From an uncultured Lachnospiraceae bacterium (lineage in GTDB: Bacteria; Bacillota; Clostridia; Lachnospirales; Lachnospiraceae), in assembly GCA_910589075.1 (NCBI GenBank), contig CAJUSK010000006.1, forward strand, positions 1 through 29,394: a DNA stretch of 29,394 bases, in the 5' to 3' direction. The notes under the pieces were generated by a model that did not search any database, had not been told where the DNA came from, and saw only the letters and a list, made by a program, of their open reading frames with translations. The stretch's first letter is position 1. Every line of letters begins with the position of its first letter. A program made the position numbers and the translations under genes. Shown here in pieces: positions 16,008 to 23,088 of this stretch.

Positions 16008-17217
16008 GGGCAATTTTCGATGGACAGAAATGACTGAAACGATTCGGAACAGGGGATTGAAAAAATCATGTATGTTCAGGCTTTTGTTTTTGACGGTTCT
16101 GTTTTTATGGGGCTCTGTATTCCTGTGTGCCTGTGGTTATTCCAGGGAGGAAAAACAGCACCGAAGGGAAATGGAAGAAACGGGCAGGGAAAACGTGATA
16201 GATTATATAGAAGAAAAATATGGTTTCACACCACAGATCGAGAAGATAGAAGTGTGTGAGGACTGGAATGCTTTTTCTTTCCAGTCGGATGCCAACGGCT
16301 ATGTGCTGGCTGTGGTGCATGCAGAGGACGGCGGGGAGAGCTTCCGGGTCCATATCAGCGGAGAAGAGCGGACATCAAAAGGGCGGGATGATTTTCAGCA
16401 TGGACAGATTATGGACGACGGAAGGGCATACTTTTCCAGGCTGGCGGGGTATGAGATTTATGATATTGCATTGCAGTATATGGAGAAGGGGGTAACGGGC
16501 TCTTCGTATCTGGATGGCCGGGAAGATAATCTGCTCAGTGAAATCTATGAGCCGGGCAGTTTTGAGACGTTTTTGCAGGAGCATCCCATGAATGTGCGCA
16601 TTGATGACTGTCTGAACCAGGATCTGACGGGGTTGGAGGAAACAAATGCCGATATGGTGGCTTTTCTGAAAGAGTATGCCGGAACCTGGGGGCTGAAAGC
16701 GATGTTGATTTCCTGGCAGAGCAAAGAAGACTATGAGAAGGCATTTGCCCATGATTATGGCAGGAACGGGCTGCAGGATTTTGAAATCTGGCAGGACGGG
16801 CTGTATATCAATTCATATGCCGGGTTTGAGGAAGGGGAGATGGTGTGCAGCCGTTTTGAACGGCAGGAATTTGACGGCATTGTCTTTACCTGTCTTGATC
16901 AGGCAGAGGGCAATGATCTGGAGATTACCACCGGGCGGAATGTGTGGCAGGATCTGGGGGAAACCCGTGGGGAGCCGCTTTCAGAGGTGTACTGTATCAG
17001 CAGAGACGGTCGGGGCGAGGTAGTGGTTTATGTACCGGTAGATATATTGAATGCGTATGGAATGGGACGCGCCGTCTTTATCCAGCATTTTGCGGATGAA
17101 AAATGGTGGCAGTATGAAGCCGGATTGGAAAAGACAACCGATAAGCGGTTTGTGTTCTTTACATATCATGGGTGGAGCAATGGGAGTACGTTTGATTTTG
17201 CGGTATGTAAAAAGTAG
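15988..17217 (+). CDS. Uncharacterised lipoprotein
   Basis: 409 residues from the ATG at 15988 (AAGGA 8 bases upstream). An alternative ATG at 16030 gives 395 residues. A long positively charged leader is followed by a hydrophobic stretch (LLFLTVLFLWGSVFL) and a lipobox-like LCAC, so the mature protein should be anchored outside the membrane at that cysteine. The rest is acidic with mixed helices and strands, including DDGRAYFSRLAGYEIYDIAL and GEVVVYVPVDILNAYGMG. No domain is recognised. The overlap with the SUKH gene suggests the two form a pair. Whether that reflects immunity or another role cannot be told. Confidence 0.7.
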   Translation: MMKKMNKGNFRWTEMTETIRNRGLKKSCMFRLLFLTVLFLWGSVFLCACGYSREEKQHRREMEETGRENVIDYIEEKYGFTPQIEKIEVCEDWNAFSFQSDANGYVLAVVHAEDGGESFRVHISGEERTSKGRDDFQHGQIMDDGRAYFSRLAGYEIYDIALQYMEKGVTGSSYLDGREDNLLSEIYEPGSFETFLQEHPMNVRIDDCLNQDLTGLEETNADMVAFLKEYAGTWGLKAMLISWQSKEDYEKAFAHDYGRNGLQDFEIWQDGLYINSYAGFEEGEMVCSRFERQEFDGIVFTCLDQAEGNDLEITTGRNVWQDLGETRGEPLSEVYCISRDGRGEVVVYVPVDILNAYGMGRAVFIQHFADEKWWQYEAGLEKTTDKRFVFFTYHGWSNGSTFDFAVCKK

Positions 17218-17262
17218 CTGATTTAATAAAGACCATTTACAGGATAAGTAAAGGAGGAAAAG

Positions 17263-18933
17263 ATGATGAACGAAATGATACAGAATCCCATTTTTCCGGG
17301 ATTTCATCCGGATCCCTGCATGTGCAGGAAGGGTGATGACATTTATGTTGTAGTATCGTCCAATGAATGGTTTCCGGGTCTTCCCATTTACCATTCAAAA
17401 GATATGAAACACTGGGAACTGTTTTCGCATGCCCTGACCAATGCAGAAGAGCCGGATTTGAAAAAACTGCCTTCAGCAAAGGGTATCTGGGCGCCCTGTC
17501 TGACCTATTGTGAAGCGGATGATCTGTTTTACCTGGTGTATGGCGTTATGAATTCCATGAATGCAAGATATTTTGATGTGGATAATTACCTGATTACGGC
17601 GCAGGACCCCAAAGGCCCCTGGAGCGAGCCGGTGTATCTGCATTCCATGGGGTTTGATGCCTCTATGTTCCATGACGATGATGGGAAAAAATATGTTGTG
17701 GCGCTGGAGTGGGAGACACGGCTTGCCTATGAAAAACCAGGGCCCATCAGCATTATGGAATATGATCCGAAAACAAAGCAGATGGTGGGGATGCCGAAAC
17801 GGATCTGGCGCGGCGGTACTGACAGGGGTTGTATTGAAGCGCCGCATCTGACAAAGCGCGGGGAATATTATTATGTGATGTGTGCAGAGGGCGGAACGGG
17901 ATATTATCACTGTGTTACAATGGGACGTGCCAGAAATATTATGGGGCCTTACGAGCCTGATCCCTGTAATCCCATTCTCACTTCTAATCCCACCGTTGCC
18001 AATGAGCGCGCGGATTGGGATCATCTGAAAACCCGTTACTATAATCCGGATGTAAAATTACAGAAGGCCGGACATGGAAGCTATGTGGATCTGCCAAATG
18101 GAGAAACATGGATGGTATTCCATGTTGCACGGCCGTTTGTGCCGGAACTGCGCTGTACATTGGGACGGGAGACGGCCATGCAGAGGATGCGCTGGACGGA
18201 AGACGGGTGGCTTCGCACCATAGGCGACAGCAATCTTGTGGAAGAATTCGTACAGCCGAGTCAGCTTCCTGCATGTTTGGTAAAACCCTTACCCACATAC
18301 GATGATTTTGATTCTCAAAAGCTGCAGATTGGATATTATGCACCACGTATTGATCCCGGAACATTTGTGGATCTGGTCTCCAGACCGGGGTGGGCCAGAC
18401 TCCGTGGCCAGGAGTCCGGCAGTTCCCTGCATAAAGTCAGTCTTCTGGCACGTAAGCTGACCAGTCTGCATATGACAGCGACTACGAAAATGGACTTTAC
18501 ACCGCTCACTTACCAGCATACCGCGGGATTGATCCTGTATTATGACAATATGAATTTCCTGTATCTGTACAAATATTACAGTGAAACCCTTGGGCGCAGT
18601 GCTATCGGCGTCCTGGAACTGGATAATGGAACAAAGAGAGAACATCACCTTATGCAGGGCAACCGGGTTCCGGTGGAAGACGGAAAGGATCTGTATCTGC
18701 GTGTGGGTATCTGTGGCCGGGATGTACAGTTTTCCTGGTCGTTGGATGGAGAAGATTATATGGATATTGGTCCGGTATTTGATAGCAGTAAACTATCGGA
18801 TGAATATTCGGAATATGGAGAATTTACAGGAACTTTTGTCGGCATTACCTGTGGCGACAGGATGATGCACAAGCATACGGCAGATTTCGACTTTTTTGAA
18901 ATGAAGACAGAGGAAGAGCATTATGGCATATGA
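17263..18933 (+). CDS. Glycoside hydrolase family 43 (beta-xylosidase/arabinofuranosidase type)
   Basis: 556 residues without a signal peptide, so it acts on imported oligosaccharides. The N-terminal five-bladed propeller (to about residue 330) has the GH43 catalytic triad in typical settings: the base aspartate in FPGFHPDPCM (about 15), the pKa-modulating aspartate in GFDASMFHDDDG (about 132) and the acid glutamate in IEAPHL (about 193). The C-terminal part (about 345-550) matches the beta-sandwich domain of large GH43 xylosidases (AGLILYYDNMNFLYLYKYY). AAAGGAGG precedes the first ATG, and a second ATG follows immediately. The exact sugar linkage is not certain. No sugar transporter is adjacent. 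Confidence 0.92.
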   Translation: MMNEMIQNPIFPGFHPDPCMCRKGDDIYVVVSSNEWFPGLPIYHSKDMKHWELFSHALTNAEEPDLKKLPSAKGIWAPCLTYCEADDLFYLVYGVMNSMNARYFDVDNYLITAQDPKGPWSEPVYLHSMGFDASMFHDDDGKKYVVALEWETRLAYEKPGPISIMEYDPKTKQMVGMPKRIWRGGTDRGCIEAPHLTKRGEYYYVMCAEGGTGYYHCVTMGRARNIMGPYEPDPCNPILTSNPTVANERADWDHLKTRYYNPDVKLQKAGHGSYVDLPNGETWMVFHVARPFVPELRCTLGRETAMQRMRWTEDGWLRTIGDSNLVEEFVQPSQLPACLVKPLPTYDDFDSQKLQIGYYAPRIDPGTFVDLVSRPGWARLRGQESGSSLHKVSLLARKLTSLHMTATTKMDFTPLTYQHTAGLILYYDNMNFLYLYKYYSETLGRSAIGVLELDNGTKREHHLMQGNRVPVEDGKDLYLRVGICGRDVQFSWSLDGEDYMDIGPVFDSSKLSDEYSEYGEFTGTFVGITCGDRMMHKHTADFDFFEMKTEEEHYGI

Positions 18934-19045
18934 CAGGATTACATCCCATGATGAATATTTAAAGGCAGTGGAACAGTATCAGGATTACGAGGCCGGTACT
19001 TACCAGTCAATGACATTAAAAGAAAGAATGGATTTTTTATTGTAA
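18923..19045 (+). CDS. 40-residue ORF overlapping the GH43 3' end
   Basis: ATG at 18923 with AGGAAG 6 bases upstream, overlapping the GH43 stop by 11 bases and ending just before the terminator at 19070. The translation is hydrophilic and helical (starts MAYDRITSHDEYLKAVEQY, ends LKERMDFLL). It could be a small real gene or the start of a gene lost by deletion. No family recognised. Confidence 0.4.
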   Translation: MAYDRITSHDEYLKAVEQYQDYEAGTYQSMTLKERMDFLL

Positions 19046-19069
19046 TGAATCAAATAGAGAAATGTTATC

Positions 19070-19112
19070 AGGGCGTATGGAACTGGAAAACCAGTCTGTG
19101 CGCTCTGTTTTT
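19070..19112 (+). terminator. Terminator after the GH43 unit
   Basis: Nested stems AGGGCG/CGCTCT (one G-U pair) and ACTGG/CCAGT with an AAAA loop, then GTTTTTAT. Confidence 0.7.
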
Positions 19113-19283
19113 ATGTTGATGGGAATTCGGGAAATGTGTTTTGGATTGTCCCATTCCGGCAGCCTGGTGTACTGAGTCATTTACATTTCGCCAAATGACT
19201 TGCCTGAATTTCCATCAGCTGCGTTGTTGTCGGTCAACGATGCCACCGCATCGCTTCGCCGAAACGGGAGGATTGAAGTAAAT

Positions 19284-19625
19284 TTATCTGTTGATTTTCT
19301 GCATCTTTTTGATAATAGACTGCCAATACATGCGGTCTTTCAAGACCCGGATTACCGTAATGGTGGAATCCTCCACAACAAAGAAGCTTAAATATGTACT
19401 GTAAGGCTTGAAATAAATATTCAATCCCTCAATTACATATCCTGTAGCTTCATAGCCTTTGGGAAAAGAATCAAGTTCCTTGATTGCCTTCTTTATCTTC
19501 TTTGAAAAGTTTTCCGCATATTCCCGATATTTGAAGGTGTCGAGAATATACTTTTTTGTTGACTTGATATCCCAAAGAGCGTCCTTGGATATTACAATTT
19601 TATATTTCTTTGGTTTATCCGGCAT
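19284..19625 (-). CDS. RelE/ParE superfamily toxin
   Basis: 113 residues, the usual size. The pattern KYKIVISKDALWDIKSTKKYIL (residues 7-28), FSKKIKKAIKELDSFPKGYEA (about 40-60), YIxFKPYSTYLSFFVVED and VIRVLKDRMYWQSIIKK is that of ParE/RelE toxins, with the conserved basic residues of the last strand (RVLKDR). Such toxins either cut ribosome-bound mRNA or poison gyrase; the sequence does not distinguish these surely. Its ATG overlaps the antitoxin stop (TAATG), typical of coupled pairs. It is carried as cargo by the 19168-20331 element. Confidence 0.88.
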   Translation of the reverse strand: MPDKPKKYKIVISKDALWDIKSTKKYILDTFKYREYAENFSKKIKKAIKELDSFPKGYEATGYVIEGLNIYFKPYSTYLSFFVVEDSTITVIRVLKDRMYWQSIIKKMQKINR

Positions 19626-19795
19626 TATATTTTGTCAATTTCCTCCCATGCTTCATCAATCGTATAAACATCGCCTTTTTTCAGACTTTCTATTCCCTTG
19701 GAGAGTTCATCATATAATGCGCCTATGGCGGCTTTTTCTGAATATTCAGTTTTTCGGATTTCTTGATTTCTAATTGCCTGTTCTGCAGGTGCCAT
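19625..19795 (-). CDS. Antitoxin of the RelE/ParE pair
   Basis: 56 residues from the ATG at 19795 with AAAGGAAG 8 bases upstream. It is small and acidic, beginning MAPAEQAIRNQEIRKTEYSE and ending DVYTIDEAWEEIDKI, the kind of C-terminal helix that wraps a RelE/ParE toxin. It comes first in the operon and its stop overlaps the toxin start by one base. It likely represses its own promoter, although an N-terminal DNA-binding fold is not evident in so short a protein. Confidence 0.82.
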   Translation of the reverse strand: MAPAEQAIRNQEIRKTEYSEKAAIGALYDELSKGIESLKKGDVYTIDEAWEEIDKI

Positions 19796-19824
19796 AGTAT
19801 CACTTCCTTTCGATTAATGATTTT

Positions 19825-19854
19825 ATTATACGGTATTTAGTATTAGCTTATCAA
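19825..19854 (-). promoter_or_regulatory. Toxin-antitoxin promoter TTGATA-18-TATAAT
   Basis: TTGATA (19854-19849) and TATAAT (19830-19825) on the minus strand, with the antitoxin ATG 30 bases further on. Confidence 0.75.
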
Positions 19855-19860
19855 CAAATT

Positions 19861-20140
19861 TTATTGAATTTTCCTCAAAACTGTGTGTCTTAGACTTTCA
19901 TTGCGTATTCTGTTGCGGGTAATATATCCTGCCTGCTCCAGTTCGTGTATAATCGTTGTAATAGCGTCTAAGCCCTCTTTGTTGATAAGCTAACCCTTGC
20001 AGGGTAAAATTCCATTCCGGGGGCAATGAGAGCATTTGACAGAGTAATCCTTTTGCCCGCAGGGATAACTGGCGGTTGCGTAAGTGGGTGTTTGGCATGA
20101 TTGTATAATCTTTGACTTTTTCTACTCTGAATACTGGCAT
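19861..20140 (-). pseudogene. Broken replication-organiser (helix-turn-helix) gene remnant
   Basis: From the ATG at 20140 (AAGGA upstream) the frame reads MPVFRVEKVKDYTIMPNTHL, then LRAKGLLCQMLSLPPEWNFTLQGLA. This is the conserved start of replication-initiator/organiser proteins common on Tn1549-like elements and clostridial plasmids. At about 19987 the frame shifts, and another frame continues sensibly as INKEGLDAITTIIHELEQAG, YITRNRIRNESL, ending at the stop at 19861. So a small deletion broke the gene, and the rest of the protein (usually over 200 residues) is lost. A GTG start at 20182 is possible in the same frame. From 20141 to 20323 nothing else is recognised. Confidence 0.65.
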
Positions 20141-20368
20141 TATAGGCTTGTCCTTTCTTTTTGTGCGAAAGCCGAAGTCCACAGCTTTGAGGGGCGTGTG
20201 GGTATGCGTCTTAGTGATTGTATTGTGTGTGTTTTCATTTACTGCAATCTTCCCGGTTTGCTTTCCTCCACCGCCTTGCAGACTGAAAATTCATTCTGCG
20301 TCATTTGGCTGAAAGTAAATGTGTCAGTACACTGGATTTGCTGATCGTTTTGGCAATGTAATTTCTTG

Positions 20369-20397
20369 TTGACAGACTTGTTCTGTTTGAGTATAAT
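20369..20397 (+). promoter_or_regulatory. gntR-ABC promoter TTGACA-17-TATAAT
   Basis: Both hexamers match consensus at ideal spacing, 38 bp inside the unique flank of the mobile element. The operator palindrome overlaps the -10. Confidence 0.9.
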
Positions 20398-20421
20398 GTA
20401 CTTATACGATAAGTACATTAT
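20393..20421. promoter_or_regulatory. GntR operator: perfect 13-bp arms around ACG
   Basis: ATAATGTACTTAT and ATAAGTACATTAT separated by 3 bases, covering the -10 and start site. It is almost certainly the autoregulatory site of the YtrA-type GntR protein encoded next. Confidence 0.85.
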
Positions 20422-20440
20422 ATGGCAAGGGCGGGATCAG

Positions 20441-20818
20441 ATGGAAATTATAATAAGCAGTAATACGAGCAAGCCAATTTACGAACAGATTACTCATCAG
20501 ATAAAGGCAATGATTATGAGCGGTGAATTGCAGACAGGAGATCCCATACCATCCATGCGGTCACTGGCGAAATCCATTCATGTAAGTGTGATCACAGTGC
20601 AGAAGGCATATGAGGATCTGCAGCGGGATGGCTTTATAGAAACGACCATCGGCCGGGGGAGCTTTGTCTCTGCGCAGAATAAGGACTTTTACCAGGAAGA
20701 ACAGCAGCGGCGGGCAGAGGAGCATCTGGAGCAGGCCGCTGATATAGGGCGGATGAGCGGGATTACACTGGAAAAACTGATCGAGCTTTTGACTATGTTT
20801 TATCAGGAGGAGGAGTAG
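20441..20818 (+). CDS. GntR family regulator, YtrA type
   Basis: 125 residues from the ATG at 20441. The longer upstream frame would start inside the promoter and operator and is rejected. The N-terminal winged HTH (residues 8-75) has the family pattern KPIYEQITHQIKAMIMSGEL, GDPIPSMRSLA, VSVITVQKAYEDLQRDGFI and GRGSFV. The short helical tail (about 85-125) replaces a ligand domain, as in YtrA regulators that govern adjacent ABC exporters. A strong promoter overlapped by a 29-bp palindrome indicates autorepression. The ATPase gene begins 2 bases after the stop, so all three genes form one operon. Confidence 0.94.
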   Translation: MEIIISSNTSKPIYEQITHQIKAMIMSGELQTGDPIPSMRSLAKSIHVSVITVQKAYEDLQRDGFIETTIGRGSFVSAQNKDFYQEEQQRRAEEHLEQAADIGRMSGITLEKLIELLTMFYQEEE

Positions 20819-20820
20819 CT

Positions 20821-21681
20821 GTGGACACGATTTTACAGGTGGAAGATCTGACAAAAGAATATGCTGGTTTTAAACTGGACCATGTTTCTTTTTCCCTTCC
20901 CAGTGGGGCGATTATGGGGCTGATTGGAGAAAACGGGGCCGGTAAAAGTACGACAATCAACGCAATTCTGAATCTGATCAAAAAAGATGCCGGCCGGGTC
21001 ACTTTCTGGGGGCAGGAGCTGGAGTCCGGGAAAGCGTTGAAAGAGGATATTGGAGTGGTATTTGATGACATCAACTTTTATGAAACGCTGACGCCTGCAA
21101 AAGTTGGCAGAATCTCTGCGGAGGCATACAGGCAGTGGGATGATGCGCTGTATGGAGAGTATTTGAAGCGTTTTCAGATTTCTCCCAAAAAGGAGATAAA
21201 AACGTTGTCAAAAGGGACCAAAATGAAGCTCTGTATAGCTGTGGCACTTTCTCACAGGCCGAGACTGTTGATCCTGGATGAAGCCACGAGTGGCCTTGAC
21301 CCAGTGATGCGGGATGATATTCTGGATATTTTTCTGGATTTTGTGCAGGATGAAAACCATTCCATTTTAATGTCCTCCCACATTACAACGGATCTGGAAA
21401 AGGTGGCGGATTATATCACATGTATCCATCAGGGGAAAGTCCTGTTTTCCAGAAGCAAAGATGAACTGCGCTATCAATATGGCATTATCCGTTGCGGCGC
21501 CGCATTGTATGACCAAATTGATCAGGAAGAAATACTTGCCTGCCGTAAGGATGCGTATCAGTGGAATATCCTGGTAGGCGATAAAGAGAAAGCCAGAAAA
21601 AAATATAAAACGGCGGTGGTAGACGATGCTACGCTGGACGATATTCTGTTGTTGTATGTGAAAGGGGAGCAGATCGGATGA
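20821..21681 (+). CDS. ABC transporter ATP-binding protein
   Basis: 286 residues starting with GTG. An AGGAGGAGGAG tract at the end of gntR serves as ribosome binding site. Walker A GENGAGKS at about 40-47, Q-loop region replaced by DDINFYETL, signature LSKGTKMKL, Walker B LLILDEATSGLDP and the H-loop SSHITTD are all present, so ATP hydrolysis is expected. It resembles the ATPases of YtrB/CcmA-like exporters controlled by GntR proteins. Its partner is the membrane protein encoded next, overlapping by 4 bases. Confidence 0.95.
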   Translation: MDTILQVEDLTKEYAGFKLDHVSFSLPSGAIMGLIGENGAGKSTTINAILNLIKKDAGRVTFWGQELESGKALKEDIGVVFDDINFYETLTPAKVGRISAEAYRQWDDALYGEYLKRFQISPKKEIKTLSKGTKMKLCIAVALSHRPRLLILDEATSGLDPVMRDDILDIFLDFVQDENHSILMSSHITTDLEKVADYITCIHQGKVLFSRSKDELRYQYGIIRCGAALYDQIDQEEILACRKDAYQWNILVGDKEKARKKYKTAVVDDATLDDILLLYVKGEQIG

Positions 21682-22316
21682 AAAGCCTTGTTTTAAAAGA
21701 TTTATATAATATTGGACACAATGTGCGCTATATGCTGCTGTTGCTTGTGATTTTTGCAGTGGCGTTTATTCCCACATCCGGTGTAACGGAATATATGTTT
21801 ATATGTGCCGCCATGTGCAGTATGATGGTTGTAACGACTTTTTCATTTGATGAACAGTCCCGATGGGCGCGGTATGCCATGATTATGCCTGTGGCGGGAA
21901 AGGATCTGGTCAGAGGGAAATTTATTGTATCGGCGGTTTTCTGTGGGGCCGGAAGTATAGCTGGTTTGCTGATCGGTACTATCGGTGGGTTGCTTACCGG
22001 ACAGATTGCTTTGGATGGGGAGGGGATTACCGGATTGATGTATACGGCTTTTATGGCATGGATGGGTTCTATGGTGTATGGAGGGATGACGATCCCCGTT
22101 GCATTTCAATTTGGCGCTGAAAGAAGCCGTATGATATTGGTATTGGTTGTGATTCCCCTTGCGTTTATCTTTGGGGTATATCAGATATACAGTGCTCAGG
22201 GAATGGAGGTGGCAGGGAGCTTTCTTCATGCATGGTATCTGCCTGTTATTGTACTTGTCTGGATCTATGGGATGTATCGGATCAGTTGCCGGATTTTTTT
22301 GAGACAGGAACTTTAA
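21678..22316 (+). CDS. ABC-2 type transporter permease
   Basis: 212 residues with about six membrane segments: YMLLLLVIFAVAFIP, YMFICAAMCSMMVV, two in the centre (including AGSIAGLLIGTIGGLL), ILVLVVIPLAFIFGVY and WYLPVIVLVWIYGMY. The conserved DEQSRWARYAMIMPV near residue 55 is seen in ABC-2 permeases next to GntR/YtrA regulators. It should dimerise with the ATPase to form an exporter, possibly for a peptide antibiotic or lipid-targeting agent; the substrate is unknown. It is the last gene of the operon. Confidence 0.88.
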   Translation: MKSLVLKDLYNIGHNVRYMLLLLVIFAVAFIPTSGVTEYMFICAAMCSMMVVTTFSFDEQSRWARYAMIMPVAGKDLVRGKFIVSAVFCGAGSIAGLLIGTIGGLLTGQIALDGEGITGLMYTAFMAWMGSMVYGGMTIPVAFQFGAERSRMILVLVVIPLAFIFGVYQIYSAQGMEVAGSFLHAWYLPVIVLVWIYGMYRISCRIFLRQEL

Positions 22317-22404
22317 AGGGCATGGCAGAGAGCCGGTAGAGAAAATTTGAATAGAGTAAACAATAAGAAGTTCGCAAAGTACGCTTTTCATTGTCAGCGG
22401 AGAT

Positions 22405-22441
22405 AAAAAATTCGCAGATTGTTATAATCTGCGAATTTTTT
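22405..22441. terminator. Strong, probably bidirectional terminator
   Basis: A 16-bp perfect stem including AATTCGCAGATT/AATCTGCGAATT with a GTTAT loop, flanked by A and T runs. It ends the GntR-ABC operon. Confidence 0.9.
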
Positions 22442-22948
22442 TGTTCATGACAATAAAAAGTTTGCAAAACGCATACTCTTTTGTTCATATATTTTGGCTT
22501 ACATAACCTGTAAATCATCGTCAGTTGGCTATGCACCATCAATTATACAGATGGGGGCATTGTTTGTCAATGGAATTTTAAGGAGTTCCCGGTAATTGGC
22601 CGCTTTTCAAGGTGTTTAGAGGTTTGTACCGGGTGTTTTTCGTTTGTTTCGGGGTCAGAAAATGGGTCAAGAAAGAGTTCGAAATATCGTGGTGGAAATA
22701 TTGCTTTGTTTTGTATTTCTACAGTAAAAAATCCCATATTCCTGCCTGCTTTTGAGAAAGAGGTTGCTTTATACAAAGAGGTTTTATTTTGTCAGTCTGA
22801 TGATATGGATGTATTGGATTAGGGGTCAAATCAGTTACTGGTGAAATATATCCGTTCTTCTGCCGTCTTTTTCTGAAGTGAGTTTTGGGCGCCGGCTTCA
22901 TTGCCATGGTGAGATCTGTATAAAATAGTTTGCCTGAAGTACTGTGAA

Positions 22949-22985
22949 ATCAGGAAATACCCAAACCGGTTTTTCCTGATATTTT
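22949..22985 (+). terminator. Hairpin ATCAGGAA/TTCCTGAT followed by ATTTTT
   Basis: 8-bp arms with a 16-base loop. It might be a terminator or an end structure of a former IS605-type element. Confidence 0.4.
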
Positions 22986-23020
22986 TCAGTGTGGAAAGAA
23001 GCAGCATACAATCAGGCTGC

Positions 23021-23048
23021 TTGCAGATGTTTTTTCGCTGATTATAAC
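23021..23048 (+). promoter_or_regulatory. Promoter candidate TTGCAG-16-TATAAC for the TnpB-like gene
   Basis: Reasonable hexamers 41 bases before the proposed ATG at 23089. Confidence 0.45.
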
Positions 23049-23088
23049 AATCTGTGAAAACCGGATACTGTCGGTGTGGTTTTTCAGA

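Larger units (their letters stand above)
19168..20331. mobile_element. 1164-bp non-autonomous element with inverted repeats and 4-bp target duplication
   Basis: The left end (plus strand from 19168) and right end (minus strand from 20331) both read TGTACTGA-NN-CATTTAC-N-TT-NN-GCCAAATGAC, 27 of 32 positions identical. CTGG lies directly outside each end (19164-19167 and 20332-20335), as expected for a target duplication. TG...CA termini and a 3-4 bp duplication recall the IS3/IS150 type, but no transposase is present. Cargo: a toxin-antitoxin pair and a broken replication gene, both on the minus strand. Movement must have been helped by a related element elsewhere. It sits between the GH43 terminator and the gntR promoter. 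Confidence 0.75.
22317..23088. other. 770-bp region without a recognised gene
   Basis: It contains a strong terminator (22405-22441), a second hairpin (22949-22980) and a promoter candidate (23021-23048). The section 22442-22940 is AT-rich with only short ORFs on either strand. The minus-strand ORFs of 60-86 codons lack ribosome binding sites and family resemblance, and none is called. Confidence 0.6.

Noticed and set aside
22442..22940. Short minus-strand ORFs of 60-86 codons
   Set aside because: No ribosome binding sites, no family resemblance and unbiased composition.
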